Assembly: GCF_008710275.1 (NCBI RefSeq)
Contig: NZ_VYQE01000005.1
Span: 124,001-188,000, forward strand
Reading direction: 5' to 3'
Source: Histidinibacterium aquaticum
GTDB lineage: Bacteria; Pseudomonadota; Alphaproteobacteria; Rhodobacterales; Rhodobacteraceae
DNA: 64,000 nt
Below the pieces are notes generated by a model. It made no database searches. It saw only the letters and a program-made list of their open reading frames with translations, and was not told where the DNA came from. A program made the position numbers and the translations under genes. This document shows, piece by piece, positions 8,395 to 17,638 of this stretch (its first letter is position 1; every line of letters begins with the position of its first letter).

Positions 8395-9321
8395 TCAAAG
8401 CTTGCGCGGCGAACCTTGTGCCTTCTCTTCTATTTCTTGAATTATTCTACGCTCCCGATCCTTCGGAGCGAAGACCCGCTCCACGCAGTCCATGATCTCT
8501 TCCATCATGGCGCCGGAGGCCTCGGGGCCCGTGAAGCGGAGGCACCAGCCTTCCTTGAGGTATTCGCGGCGGCAGGTGAGGCGGGGGCGGATGCGGACGC
8601 GGCGGCGGGGATAGCCGGGGCGGGGGGCGTCGCGGAGATCCTTGGGGCTCGCCTCGGCCTCGTCGCAGAGGCGGTCGAGGACGCCGCGCACCTCTCGCGG
8701 GGTTCGGGGCGGCTCCAGATCAGCGAGCGCGATCTTAATCTCTTCGCAATATCCCCGGTCTATAGCATGGGCCAGGCGCAGAAGGCGCTGCTGGCTGAAG
8801 GTGGCCGGATCGGGCAGGATCCCGTCGAGGCGGGCGTGGACTGTCGCCATTCGGTGCAGGCGCAACCGCTTCTGGCGGGAAACGGTGGGGTAGAGAGAGT
8901 CCGTCGCCTCTTGCAGCGTGTCATAGCTGTCGTCGCTCGCGGCATTCGAGATGAAGCGGGCATGGTCCCAGGGGGTGATGGCCTCGTGCTGATCGTTTTC
9001 CTCGGCGATCCAGCCCAGCACCTCGCGCCGGTCGTCGATGCGCCGGGCAAGGGCCGGGATCCGCGTGTAGCCCAGCCTTCGGAAGGCCTCGTAGCGCCGC
9101 CGCCCCGAGACGAGTGCCCAGGGCAGGGGACCCCCAGTCTCGATCACCTCGATCGGCATGCGCAGGCCGTGCCGCGCGATGGAGGCGCAGAGATCGTCGA
9201 GCTCAGCGGTATCGACCTTCCCCCGGTCGCGGGGGAAGGCTTCGGGGTCCACCTCGTCGAGCAGGACGAACTCGGGTTCGGTGAGGGTCTGGGCGGCGTC
9301 TTGCGGGGTCAGGTGGGTCAT
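8395..9321 (-). CDS. Orphan ParB-like N-terminal domain protein
   Basis: A 308-residue protein with a ParB/Spo0J N-terminal domain. It contains a strand segment at about 17-25, the turn HGLRMPIEVIE, and the box-II-like motif SGRRRYEAFRRLG followed by IPALAR. A helical region typical of a ParB HTH (ATDSLYPTVSRQKRLRLHRM) follows, then a basic C-terminal tail. No parA is adjacent, so it is unlikely to be the chromosome-segregation ParB; comparable proteins come from plasmids, phages and genomic islands. GC returns to the chromosomal level here. Its role, whether DNA-binding or CTP/nuclease-type, is not determinable from sequence alone. Confidence 0.78.
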   Translation of the reverse strand: MTHLTPQDAAQTLTEPEFVLLDEVDPEAFPRDRGKVDTAELDDLCASIARHGLRMPIEVIETGGPLPWALVSGRRRYEAFRRLGYTRIPALARRIDDRREVLGWIAEENDQHEAITPWDHARFISNAASDDSYDTLQEATDSLYPTVSRQKRLRLHRMATVHARLDGILPDPATFSQQRLLRLAHAIDRGYCEEIKIALADLEPPRTPREVRGVLDRLCDEAEASPKDLRDAPRPGYPRRRVRIRPRLTCRREYLKEGWCLRFTGPEASGAMMEEIMDCVERVFAPKDRERRIIQEIEEKAQGSPRKL

Positions 9322-9389
9322 GGCTCCTCGCGTGGTGAACGCGGGGAGGCTAGGCTGACCGGGTTGAGCAGATGTGACCGGAGCGCGCG

Positions 9390-9824
9390 GTGGAGCAAGA
9401 TGATTTCAACGGGTCCAAGGTGGCGCTGTTCCTTGGGCCGCGGCTGCTGGTCTTTCTGCGGGACCGGGACCCGGGGATCGACTGGCCCGGCGCCTGGGAC
9501 CTCCCCGGAGGCGGGCGCGAGGGCGCGGAGTCTCCCTGGGAGACACTGCTGCGCGAGGTCGAGGAGGAAGCGGGCCTCGACCTCCGTCCGGCGGAGGTTC
9601 TGTGGCGCGAACGGTCCGAGGGGCTGCGGGGGCCCGTCTGGTTCTGGGTCGCGCGCCTTCCGGAAGAGGCCCTGCGCGGGCTGCTCTTCGGCGAGGAAGG
9701 ATCCGCGTGGGCGCTCATGACGCCCGAGCGGGTGCTGCGGCTCGAGGGACTGGTCCCGCACCACCGCGCGCGGCTTGAGCGGTACCGCGCGCTCGCCGGG
9801 GCCTGGGGCGCACCGGTGACGTAG
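9390..9824 (+). CDS. Nudix hydrolase
   Basis: A 144-residue Nudix-fold hydrolase. The Nudix box G-x5-E-x7-REVEEEAGL is complete (roughly residues 42-64), supplying the Mg-binding glutamates that cleave nucleoside diphosphate derivatives. The residues before it (GAWDLPGGG) are also standard. Substrate cannot be told from sequence; MutT-like nucleotide cleaning is one possibility. The start is GTG at 9390, with GGAG about seven bases upstream. It is divergent from the ParB-like gene, leaving 68 bases for both promoters, and convergent with dapA. Confidence 0.88.
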   Translation: MEQDDFNGSKVALFLGPRLLVFLRDRDPGIDWPGAWDLPGGGREGAESPWETLLREVEEEAGLDLRPAEVLWRERSEGLRGPVWFWVARLPEEALRGLLFGEEGSAWALMTPERVLRLEGLVPHHRARLERYRALAGAWGAPVT

Positions 9825-9856
9825 CAAGGTGCGGGCGGGGGCCGGTCGGGGGCCGC

Positions 9857-10747
9857 CTAGTTGATGAGACCCGCGTGGATCATCGCGTCCTTGATGGCGA
9901 TCCGCGTGCCCTCTTCCGCCGTGGTCAGGGGCGAGCGCACCTCGTCCTTGGTCACGCCGAGGAGGGACAGGCCGTACTTCGCGCCCACGGTGCCGGGCTC
10001 GAGGAAGACCGCGATGTGCAGGGGCATCAGCCGGTCGGAGAGCTGCAGCGCCGTGGCGTAGTCGCCGGAGAGCGTCGCCTCCTGGAACTCCGCGCAGAGG
10101 CGGGGGGCGACGTTGGCGGTGACCGAGATGCAGCCCGTGCCGCCGTGGGCGTTGAAGCCGAGCGCGGTCGCGTCCTCGCCCGAGAGCTGCACGAACTCGG
10201 GGCCGCAGGCGATGCGGGTCTTCGGCACGCGGGCCAGGTCGCCGGTGGCGTCCTTGACCCCGATGATCATCGGGTGGCGGGCGAGCTCGGCCATGGTGGC
10301 GGGCGTCATGTCGACGACCGAGCGGCCGGGGATGTTGTAGATGATGATCGGCAGGCCGCATTCCGCCGCCGCCGTGTAGTGTGCGATCAGCCCGCGCTGC
10401 GTCGGCTTGTTGTAATAGGGCGTGACGACGAGGGCGGCGTCGGCGCCGGCCTTCTTCGCCGCCGTGATCAGGCGGACCGTCTCGGCGGTGTTGTTGGACC
10501 CCGCGCCGGCGATGACGGGCACCCGCCCGGCGGCGTGTTCGATCACCGTGGCGACGACCGCGTCATGCTCCTTGTGGGTGAGCGTCGGGCTCTCGCCGGT
10601 GGTGCCGACGGGCACGAGGCCGTGGCTGCCCTGCTCGATCTGCCAGTCCACGAGCTTCTTGAGCGCGTCGAAATCCACCTCACCATCTGCGAAGGGGGTG
10701 ACAAGGGCGGGAATCGACCCTTTGATCGTGCGCGCATCGAGTGTCAT
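9857..10747 (-). CDS. dapA: 4-hydroxy-tetrahydrodipicolinate synthase
   Basis: A 296-residue TIM-barrel lyase condensing pyruvate with aspartate semialdehyde, the first committed step of lysine and meso-diaminopimelate synthesis in the cytoplasm. It shows the family signatures [10 protein letters not shown] (residues 48-57), IIIYNIPGR with catalytic Tyr137, and [10 protein letters not shown] with Schiff-base Lys165. Length is normal. It is divergent from the lytic transglycosylase gene, so a peptidoglycan precursor gene and a peptidoglycan remodelling gene share a 167-base promoter region. Confidence 0.96.
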   Translation of the reverse strand: MTLDARTIKGSIPALVTPFADGEVDFDALKKLVDWQIEQGSHGLVPVGTTGESPTLTHKEHDAVVATVIEHAAGRVPVIAGAGSNNTAETVRLITAAKKAGADAALVVTPYYNKPTQRGLIAHYTAAAECGLPIIIYNIPGRSVVDMTPATMAELARHPMIIGVKDATGDLARVPKTRIACGPEFVQLSGEDATALGFNAHGGTGCISVTANVAPRLCAEFQEATLSGDYATALQLSDRLMPLHIAVFLEPGTVGAKYGLSLLGVTKDEVRSPLTTAEEGTRIAIKDAMIHAGLIN

Positions 10748-10914
10748 ATGGTCCTGTCTTTTCGGTCTGGTGGGCCCGGGCCGCGGAAAGAGGCAGCCAT
10801 CGGCAAAATCGCGCGGACCCTAGACCCTCATGCGCACCTTGCCAAGTTTGTGAATTGCGCGCGGCGGCCCTATGCTTACGTTCGTCGCGCATCAGCCCGG
10901 ATTTGGATAGCCTC

Positions 10915-13086
10915 ATGCGACTTCTGGCCGCCCTGTGCCTTGCCGCCGCGCCCCTTGGCGCGCACGCGGATATCGAACTCCCCGACCTGACGGACGCCCT
11001 CTCCGCCGCAGAGCGCGGTGACTGGACCCAGGCGATCACGCTGGCGACGCCTGCGGGCGACGTCGGGGCCGACCTGATACAATGGATGCGCTTGCGGGAT
11101 GGCTCCGGCACCTATGCCGAGGCCGTGGCCTTTCTCGACGAACACGGCGACTGGCCCGGCAACGATCGCATCCGCGGATTCGCGGAGCGCAACTTCCCCG
11201 CCTTCCTGCCCTCCGCGGACATCCTCGCCTTCTTCGAGGACGAGCCGCCAGTGACGGGCGAGGGCGTCATCGCCCGGGCCCGCGCGCTGGAGCGCCTGGG
11301 CCGCGAGGAGGAAGCGCGCGAGAGCGTCGTCACCGCCTGGACCACCGAGATCTTCGAGGAAAGCTCCGAAGAGGCAGTGCTCGAGGCCTACGGCGAATTG
11401 CTGGAGCCCTATCACGCGGAGCGCGTCGACATGCTGCTGTTCCGCTGGCGGGTCTCCGACGCGCAGCGCATCATGCCGCGGCTGAGCGACGACCAGCGCG
11501 CGCTGGCCCGCGCCCGGATCGGCTACCTGCGCGACCAGGGCGGGCTCGCCGCCATGGTGGACGAGGTCCCCGAGGAGCTGCGGGCGAGCCCCGGCTTTCG
11601 CTATTCGCGTTTCGAGTGGCTGGCCGACAAGGGCCGCCGCGAGGAAGCGGTGGAGATGCTGGAGGCCGCCTCGGTCTCGAAGGAGGCGCTGGGCGAGCCC
11701 TTCCGCTGGTCCGGCTGGCGCCGCTCGCTGGCGCGCTGGGTGATGCGCGAGGGCGACCCGGAGCTCGCCTACAAGCTAGCCGCGAACCACTTTCTGGAGG
11801 ACGGTTCCTCCTTCGCCGATCTCGAATGGCTCGCGGGCTACATCGCGCTGACCAAGCTCGATCAGCCGCGCGTCGCGCTGCTTCATTTCGAGACGGTCGA
11901 GCGCAATGTCTGGACCCCGATCAGCCAGGGCCGGGCGTGGTACTGGATCGGCCGTGCGCAGGAAGCGCTGGGCGACGCCGACGCCGCGCAGATGGCCTTC
12001 ACCGAGGGCGGGAAGCACCAGACTTCGTTCTACGGCCTGCTGGCCGCCGAGCGGGCCGGGCTCCAGCGTGACCCCGACCTCGCCGGGACCGAGGACTTCC
12101 CGGACCTCGACGAGGCGCTGATCGCCGAGCACCCGATGGTCGGCGCCGGTCTGCACCTGCTGCAGGCCGACGACCCGGGGCTCGCGGTGCTGTTCTTCGC
12201 CGAGATCGGCCAGACGCTCGACCGTGAGACCATCGGGTCGGTCGGCGAGGTGCTGGCGGAGTGGGACGAGGCCTATTTCCAGGTCCTGCTGGGCAAGGCG
12301 GCGGCAGAGCAGGAGATCGTCCTGCCCGAATTCTACTTCCCGCTTCACGGGCTGGCCGAGATGGACCTGCCCACCGATCCCGCGCTGGCCCTGTCCATCG
12401 CGCGGCGCGAGAGCGAGTTCCGCGTCGACGCGGGCAGCCACGTCGGCGCACTGGGCCTCATGCAGCTCATGCCCGCCACGGCGCGCGAGGTCGCGGGCTG
12501 GGAGAACCTACCCTACGACCGCCAGCGGCTGACGCGGGACTGGAGCTACAACGCGACGCTGGGCTCCAGCTACCTCGCCTATCTCGAGGAGCGGTTCGGC
12601 TATTCGCCCGCGATGATCTCGGCGGGTTACAATGCCGGCCCGGGCCGACCGGCGCAGTGGATGTCCCAGTTCGGCGATCCCCGGGCCGGGGAGATCGATA
12701 TCGTGGACTGGGTCGAGCACATCCCGTTCCGCGAAACGCGCAACTACGTGATGCGGGTGACGGAATCGATCCCGGTCTACCAGGCCCGGCTGGCCGGGGA
12801 GCCCGTGGGCCCCTCGTTCACCGAGCTGCTGACCGGCACGAAGCCCCAGGTGCGCCCGGAGGTCCGGCCGGACGGGTCGCTGACCGCCGAGCCGGTGGTC
12901 TCGACCTCGCAGACCACGCTCGACCCCTTCCCGGCGGCGAGTGCGCTGGCCGTGGCCGAGTCGCTCGTGCCGCCGACCCGGCCCGTGCCCGAGGGCGCGA
13001 TAGAACTGCGGGGCGTCGGCCCGGCCGCGGTGGCCGGCCCGCCGCCGATCCGGCCGCTGTCCCGCCCGGGCCCGGCCGGTGGCTGA
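10915..13086 (+). CDS. Soluble lytic murein transglycosylase (Slt70-like)
   Basis: A 723-residue periplasmic enzyme that cleaves the MurNAc-GlcNAc bond of peptidoglycan to form 1,6-anhydro ends. A signal peptide spans about 1-19 (ending GAHA). A long helical superhelix domain follows (about 40-460), then the SLT domain at about 480-620. This holds SIARRESEF with catalytic Glu499, GLMQLMPATA and ISAGYNAGPGRP. A Pro-rich tail follows. I chose the ATG at 10915 because the signal peptide begins there; the open frame extends upstream without support, and the ribosome site is weak. Confidence 0.92.
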   Translation: MRLLAALCLAAAPLGAHADIELPDLTDALSAAERGDWTQAITLATPAGDVGADLIQWMRLRDGSGTYAEAVAFLDEHGDWPGNDRIRGFAERNFPAFLPSADILAFFEDEPPVTGEGVIARARALERLGREEEARESVVTAWTTEIFEESSEEAVLEAYGELLEPYHAERVDMLLFRWRVSDAQRIMPRLSDDQRALARARIGYLRDQGGLAAMVDEVPEELRASPGFRYSRFEWLADKGRREEAVEMLEAASVSKEALGEPFRWSGWRRSLARWVMREGDPELAYKLAANHFLEDGSSFADLEWLAGYIALTKLDQPRVALLHFETVERNVWTPISQGRAWYWIGRAQEALGDADAAQMAFTEGGKHQTSFYGLLAAERAGLQRDPDLAGTEDFPDLDEALIAEHPMVGAGLHLLQADDPGLAVLFFAEIGQTLDRETIGSVGEVLAEWDEAYFQVLLGKAAAEQEIVLPEFYFPLHGLAEMDLPTDPALALSIARRESEFRVDAGSHVGALGLMQLMPATAREVAGWENLPYDRQRLTRDWSYNATLGSSYLAYLEERFGYSPAMISAGYNAGPGRPAQWMSQFGDPRAGEIDIVDWVEHIPFRETRNYVMRVTESIPVYQARLAGEPVGPSFTELLTGTKPQVRPEVRPDGSLTAEPVVSTSQTTLDPFPAASALAVAESLVPPTRPVPEGAIELRGVGPAAVAGPPPIRPLSRPGPAGG

Positions 13087-13095
13087 GGCCCCGGC

Positions 13096-13956
13096 CTAGC
13101 GCCGCCGGCGTTCGCGCCAGAAGGTAAAGAGCCCGGCCGCGATGACGATGGCCGCGCCGATCGCCACGTTGGGGCGGAGCGTCTCGCCGAAGACGACGAT
13201 CCCCAGCGTGGCGGCGAAGACCAGCTGGAAATAGGCGAAGGGCTGAACCGAGGACGCCTCGGCCGCTTCGTAGGTCTTGATCAGCAGCCAGTGGCCGAAG
13301 GCGCCGCTCAGGCACAGGCAGCCCATCCAGATCCAGTCGGTCGCCGTCATCGGCTCCCAGCTCCAGATGCCGACGAAGGTGAGGGCGATGCCGCCCGTGA
13401 CGCCGGTGTAGAAAAAGCTGGTCGCCGCGGTGTCGGCGCGGGCGACGTAGCGGGTCAGCAGGCCGTAGAGGGCGAACATGGCGGCGGCCGCGAAGGGGAC
13501 CAGGGCGGCGGGGTCGAAGACGCCGAAGCCGGGCTGAAGGATGATCAGCACACCGACGAAGCCCACGGCGATGGCGGCCCAGCGACGCCAGCCCACCTGT
13601 TCGCCCAGAACCGGTCCGGAGAGGGCCGCGATGATCAGCGGATAGCAGGCGAAGACGGCGTGGCTCTCGACCAGTCCGAGCAGGACGAAGCCCAAGACCA
13701 TCACGCAGACCTCGAAGCTGAGCAGCAGGCCGCGGAAGATCTGCACGAAGGGCTGGGTCGTCGCGGCCGCCGCGCGGATCGAGCCGGACTGGCGCCGCGC
13801 GATGGTCAGGACGAAGAGCGCGAAGAACCAGTAGCGGATCATCACCACCATGAGCACGTTGTAGCGCCCGGCGAGATGCTGGGAGATGCCGTCCTGCATC
13901 GCGAAGACGAAGGTCGTGGCGACCATGAGCGCCACGCCGCGGCGGGTATCATTCAT
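13096..13956 (-). CDS. DMT/EamA family transporter
   Basis: A 286-residue inner-membrane protein with ten predicted helices in two EamA halves, of the drug/metabolite transporter superfamily (RhaT/S-adenosylmethionine-like group). The LGEQVGWRRWAAIAVGFVGV segment and its C-terminal counterpart FGETLRPNVAIG are typical EamA repeats. The substrate is unknown. Its ATG overlaps the mnmD stop codon (ATGA at 13953-13956), so translation is probably coupled to the tRNA-modification gene, but no functional link is obvious. Confidence 0.85.
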   Translation of the reverse strand: MNDTRRGVALMVATTFVFAMQDGISQHLAGRYNVLMVVMIRYWFFALFVLTIARRQSGSIRAAAATTQPFVQIFRGLLLSFEVCVMVLGFVLLGLVESHAVFACYPLIIAALSGPVLGEQVGWRRWAAIAVGFVGVLIILQPGFGVFDPAALVPFAAAAMFALYGLLTRYVARADTAATSFFYTGVTGGIALTFVGIWSWEPMTATDWIWMGCLCLSGAFGHWLLIKTYEAAEASSVQPFAYFQLVFAATLGIVVFGETLRPNVAIGAAIVIAAGLFTFWRERRRR

Positions 13957-14615
13957 TCCAGGCGTCCCGTGGTCATGTGTCTCTTGCGCCCGAAGCCCGG
14001 GGCGCGCGCCACCTCGAAGCCCGCCTCCGCCAGCGTCCGCCGGACGTGGCCGGCCGCGGTATAGGTTGCCAGTGTGCCGCCGGGGGCGGTGTGTAGGGCG
14101 ACCTCTCGCATGAGCCCGGGCTCCCAGAGCTCGGGGTTCTTGGCGGGCGAGAAGCCATCGAGGAACCAGGCGTCGGCCCGGCCCGTCCAGCGGGGCAGGG
14201 TCTCGCGGGCGTCGCCCTCCACGACGGTCAGGTCCAGGCCGGGGAGGCGCGCGCCGCCGGGCGTGAGCGCGGCGAGCAGTTGCCGCGTCTCCGCGGCGGG
14301 CGCGCCGCAGGCGGAGAGCGCGCGGGCCATGTCGCCGGGGGCCATGGGATAGGCCTCGAAACTGGTGAAGCGGAGGGTGCCGTCCGGGACCGCGGCGCGG
14401 AAGGCGGTCCAGGCGACGAGGGCGTTCAGGCCGGTGCCGAAGCCCAGCTCGGCGACGTGGAAGCCGTCGCGGAAACGCCCGGGCAGGGCATTGCCCGCGA
14501 GGAAGACGTGCGCGGTCTCGGCCGGGCCGCCCTGCAGGGAGTAGTAGGGATCGTCGAAGCGGGTCGCGACGGGGGTCTCCCCGCTCCAGGCGACCTCGGC
14601 GGTCTGGCCTTGCAT
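13953..14615 (-). CDS. mnmD: tRNA 5-methylaminomethyl-2-thiouridine methyltransferase domain (MnmD)
   Basis: A 220-residue SAM-dependent methyltransferase matching the N-terminal half of E. coli MnmC. Signatures are the SAM-binding ELGFGTGLNALVAW and the diagnostic WFLDGFSPAKNPELW. It would make the last methyl transfer to nm5s2U, giving mnm5s2U at tRNA wobble position 34. The ATG at 14615 has an AGAGGA ribosome site. The oxidoreductase half of MnmC is a separate gene, divergently transcribed from 14662, leaving 46 bases between the starts. Confidence 0.92.
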   Translation of the reverse strand: MQGQTAEVAWSGETPVATRFDDPYYSLQGGPAETAHVFLAGNALPGRFRDGFHVAELGFGTGLNALVAWTAFRAAVPDGTLRFTSFEAYPMAPGDMARALSACGAPAAETRQLLAALTPGGARLPGLDLTVVEGDARETLPRWTGRADAWFLDGFSPAKNPELWEPGLMREVALHTAPGGTLATYTAAGHVRRTLAEAGFEVARAPGFGRKRHMTTGRLE

Positions 14616-14661
14616 GGGTCCGTCCTCTAGGTCGGGCCTCGAATGGCGGAAGGGCCGGTGG

Positions 14662-15705
14662 ATGGCAAGCGTGGATGTCACGGTGCGCGGTGCGGGGATT
14701 TTCGGGCTCTCGGTGGCCTGGGCCTGCCTGTCGCGCGGGGCAAGGGTGCGGGTCATCGATCCCGGCGGCCCGGGGGCCGGGGCCTCGGGCGGCGTCGTCG
14801 GCGCGCTGGCGCCGCATGTCCCGGAGAACTGGAACCCGAAGAAGGCCTTCCAGCTGGAGAGCCTCCTGGCGCAGGAGGATTTCTGGGCGCGGGTCGCGGA
14901 GGTCTCGGGGCGCGATCCTGGCTACCGGCGGGCCGGGCGCCTCCAGCCGCTGGCCGACGAGGCGGCGGTGACTCTGGCCCGGCAGCGGGAGGAGACGGCG
15001 CGGGCGCTCTGGGGAGAGGCCGCGACCTGGGAGGTGACGGGCGAGACCGGGGGCTGGGGGCTCGAGAGCCCGAGCGGGCTCTACGTGCGCGACACGCTGA
15101 CCGCCCGGATCCATCCGCGGCGGGCCACCGAGGCGCTGGCCGCGGCGATCTTGGCGCGGGGCGGGGAGGTGCTGCGCGAGGGCGACGACCGGGGTGCGGT
15201 GGTCTGGACCACCGGCTGGCAGGGGCTGCTGGAGCTCTCGGAGGCGCTGGGCCGGACGGTGGGCGCCGGGGTGAAGGGCCAGGCGGCCGTGCTGGACGCC
15301 GACCTGCGGGACCGGGCGCAGCTCTTCGTCGAGGGGCTGCACGTGGTGCCCCATGCGGACGGGACGGTCGCGGTGGGCTCCACCTCGGAGCGGGAGTTCG
15401 AGGCGGCCGGATCGGTGGACGGGACGCTCGAGGACGTGGTCGCGCGCGCCCGGGCCGCGGTTCCGGACCTCGCGGGGGCGGCGGTGCTGGCGCGCTGGGC
15501 GGGGGTGCGGCCGCGCACCCGCAGCCGGGCCCCGATGCTGGGGCCCTGGCCGGGGCGCGCGGGGCACTTCGTGGCCAACGGCGGCTTCAAGATCGGCTTC
15601 GGCGTGGCGCCGCTGGTGGGAGAGACCCTCGCGCGGCTGGTGCTGAAGGGGGAGGACGCGATCCCGGACGGGTTCCGGGTCGAGGACAGCCTGCCCCGGG
15701 GATGA
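14662..15705 (+). CDS. FAD-dependent oxidoreductase, MnmC oxidoreductase-half-like
   Basis: A 347-residue FAD enzyme with an N-terminal Rossmann motif (VRGAGIFGLSVAWACLSRG), the ASGGVVGALAPHVPENWNP segment and a C-terminal DAO-type GGFKIGFGVAPLV. It resembles the MnmC(o) half, which removes the carboxymethyl group from cmnm5s2U34. Its placement head-to-head with mnmD supports that role. The family also includes glycine oxidase-like enzymes, so the assignment is probable rather than certain. The ATG at 14662 has a GGAAGGG ribosome site seven bases upstream. Confidence 0.82.
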   Translation: MASVDVTVRGAGIFGLSVAWACLSRGARVRVIDPGGPGAGASGGVVGALAPHVPENWNPKKAFQLESLLAQEDFWARVAEVSGRDPGYRRAGRLQPLADEAAVTLARQREETARALWGEAATWEVTGETGGWGLESPSGLYVRDTLTARIHPRRATEALAAAILARGGEVLREGDDRGAVVWTTGWQGLLELSEALGRTVGAGVKGQAAVLDADLRDRAQLFVEGLHVVPHADGTVAVGSTSEREFEAAGSVDGTLEDVVARARAAVPDLAGAAVLARWAGVRPRTRSRAPMLGPWPGRAGHFVANGGFKIGFGVAPLVGETLARLVLKGEDAIPDGFRVEDSLPRG

Positions 15706-15793
15706 CGGCGGGACGGCGCTCGCCTGCGGCGACGCCCCGCCCGCCGTCCCGCGGGCCCTGTCGGCCAGCGTCGTGCTTGGGGCCGGCCGGGGC

Positions 15794-15867
15794 GAGGGGG
15801 CTGTCTGCCCCCTCTTGCGCCCGGTGGGCGCAATTCACCCCCGAGGAATATTTCGGCCCAGAAGAGG
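15794..15867. repeat. Double-hairpin intergenic repeat of the Rhodobacterales type
   Basis: Two adjacent perfect hairpins, GAGGGGGC-TGTCT-GCCCCCTC (15794-15814) and TTGCGCCC-GGT-GGGCGCAA (15815-15833), are followed by ACCCCCGAGGAATATTT and AGAAGAGG. From memory, very similar elements (C-rich hairpins followed by CCCGAGGATATTT) recur between genes in Rhodobacterales genomes. It lies in the 231-base gap between the oxidoreductase gene and the ThDP enzyme; the rest of the gap is GC-rich with no open frame. It may act as a terminator or mRNA-stabilising element. Confidence 0.55.
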
Positions 15868-15936
15868 GTGGGCGGCGGCTTGCGGCGGGGGGCGTGGGGC
15901 GACAGTCTGGCGGCGAAACGGGAAGGAACGACTTTG

Positions 15937-17583
15937 ATGCGGCATGGCGGGCAAATCCTGGTGGAGCAGTTGCGGCGCTTCGGTGTGGAGCGGGTGTTTT
16001 CCGTGCCGGGGGAGAGTTTTCTCGCCGTGCTCGACGGGTTGCACGAGAGCGGGATCGCCAATGTCGTCTGCCGTCACGAGGGTGGCGCGGCGATGATGGC
16101 CGAGGCCGCGGGCAAGTTGGGCCAGGGGCCGGGCGTCTGTTTCGTCACGCGCGGGCCCGGGGCCTGCAACGCTTCTTCGGGGATCCATGTCGCGCGGCAG
16201 GATTCGACGCCGATGGTGCTCTTCGTGGGACAGATCGCGCGGGGGGACCGGGACCGGGAGGCCTTCCAGGAGGTGGACTACCGGGCGATGTTCGGGGGGC
16301 TCGCCAAGTGGGTGGCCGAGGTCGACGACACGGCGCGACTGCCCGAATACGTCGCGCGCGCCTTCCGCGTGGCGCGCTCGGGCCGGCCGGGGCCGGTGGT
16401 CCTCGCGCTGCCGGAGAACGTGCTCTCGGGCACGGCGGAGGTGGCGGATGCGGCTTCGTTCCCGGCACGGGCCGCGCCGGACCTGGGCGGAGCGGCGCGG
16501 GCGGCGATGGATCACATCGCGGGCTGTGCGCGGACCCTGGTCGTCGTGGGCGGCCCGCACTGGTCGGAGACCGCCGCGCGGGATCTCGCGCGCTTCGCCG
16601 AGACCCAGGGACTGCCGGTGGCCTGCGGATTCCGGCGGCAGGACTACATGGACAACCGGCACCCGCACTACGCGGGGGATCTCAACGTGGGCGTGAACCC
16701 GAAGCTGGCGCAGCGGATGCGGGAGGCGGACGGGCTGCTGGTGCTGGGCTCGCGACTTGGGGACATCGAGACCAAGGGGTATTCGCTGCTCGATCCCGCC
16801 GGGCACGGCAAGGTGCTCGTGCATGTCCATGCCGACCCGGACGAGCCCGGGCGGGTCTATGCGCCGGACCTCGCGGTGACGGCCGAGGCGCCGGACTTCG
16901 TCGCCGCGCTGGCGGACCAGCCGGCGATGGGCGGAGACCGGGACGGCTGGCGCGCGGCGGCCCGCGCGGACTACGAAGCCTGGCTGACGCCGAAGGAGTC
17001 GCCCGGGGCGGTGCGGCTGGAAGAGGTGATCGGCTGGCTCTCGGAGCATCTGCCGGAGGAGGCGATCCTGACCAACGGGGCCGGGAATTACGCCGCCTGG
17101 CTGCATCGCTACTTCGTCTACAAGCGACACGGCACCCAGCTCGCGCCGACCTCGGGGTCGATGGGCTACGGGTTCCCGGCAGCGGTTTCGGCCGCGCTGG
17201 CGCATCCAGGGAGGCGGGTGGTCTGCCTCGCCGGCGACGGATGTTTCCAGATGACGCTCAACGAGATGTCGACGGCCGTGCAGCACGGGGCGGCACCGGT
17301 CGTCGTCGTGGCCAACAACGGCCAGTACGGGACGATCCGGATGCACCAGGAACGGCAGTACCCGGGGCGGGTCTCGGGGACGGCGCTGGCAAACCCGGAT
17401 TTCGCCGCCCTGGCGCGGGCCTACGGCGGACACGGCGAGCGGGTGGAACGGACGGAGGACTTCCCGGCGGCCTTCGAGCGGGCGACCGCGGCGGGGACCG
17501 TCGCGGTGATCGAACTGGTGCTGGATCCGGAGGCACTTTCCCCGTCGGCGACGCTCTCGGAGCTGCGCGCGCAGGGCGGATGA
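15937..17583 (+). CDS. Thiamine diphosphate-binding enzyme, acetolactate synthase-like
   Basis: A 548-residue cytoplasmic enzyme with the three-domain ThDP fold. The N-terminal PYR domain has catalytic Glu48 in CRHEGGAAMMAEA, a central NAD/FAD-like domain follows, and the C-terminal PP domain has GDG at 433-435 with NN about 28 residues later. It resembles IlvB-family enzymes, but there is no ilvH small subunit or other branched-chain gene next to it. A catabolic carboligase or decarboxylase is therefore as likely as true acetolactate synthase. The ATG at 15937 follows GGAAGGA; a TTG three bases before is possible. Neighbours do not define the substrate. Confidence 0.82.
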   Translation: MRHGGQILVEQLRRFGVERVFSVPGESFLAVLDGLHESGIANVVCRHEGGAAMMAEAAGKLGQGPGVCFVTRGPGACNASSGIHVARQDSTPMVLFVGQIARGDRDREAFQEVDYRAMFGGLAKWVAEVDDTARLPEYVARAFRVARSGRPGPVVLALPENVLSGTAEVADAASFPARAAPDLGGAARAAMDHIAGCARTLVVVGGPHWSETAARDLARFAETQGLPVACGFRRQDYMDNRHPHYAGDLNVGVNPKLAQRMREADGLLVLGSRLGDIETKGYSLLDPAGHGKVLVHVHADPDEPGRVYAPDLAVTAEAPDFVAALADQPAMGGDRDGWRAAARADYEAWLTPKESPGAVRLEEVIGWLSEHLPEEAILTNGAGNYAAWLHRYFVYKRHGTQLAPTSGSMGYGFPAAVSAALAHPGRRVVCLAGDGCFQMTLNEMSTAVQHGAAPVVVVANNGQYGTIRMHQERQYPGRVSGTALANPDFAALARAYGGHGERVERTEDFPAAFERATAAGTVAVIELVLDPEALSPSATLSELRAQGG

Positions 17584-17638
17584 TTGTCAGGGCCCGAAAA
17601 CTGGCTACCGTACGGGGTGTTAACCGGAAGGAAGACCC

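Noticed and set aside
7056..9321. Integrated prophage or IS element
   Set aside because: No integrase, transposase, terminal repeats or att-like duplication was seen, only unusual composition in one gene.
13096..15567. An 823-codon minus-strand frame that would fuse the DMT transporter to upstream sequence
   Set aside because: Only the last 286 codons are a real protein, and the ATG at 13956 overlaps the mnmD stop; the rest is low-complexity shadow.
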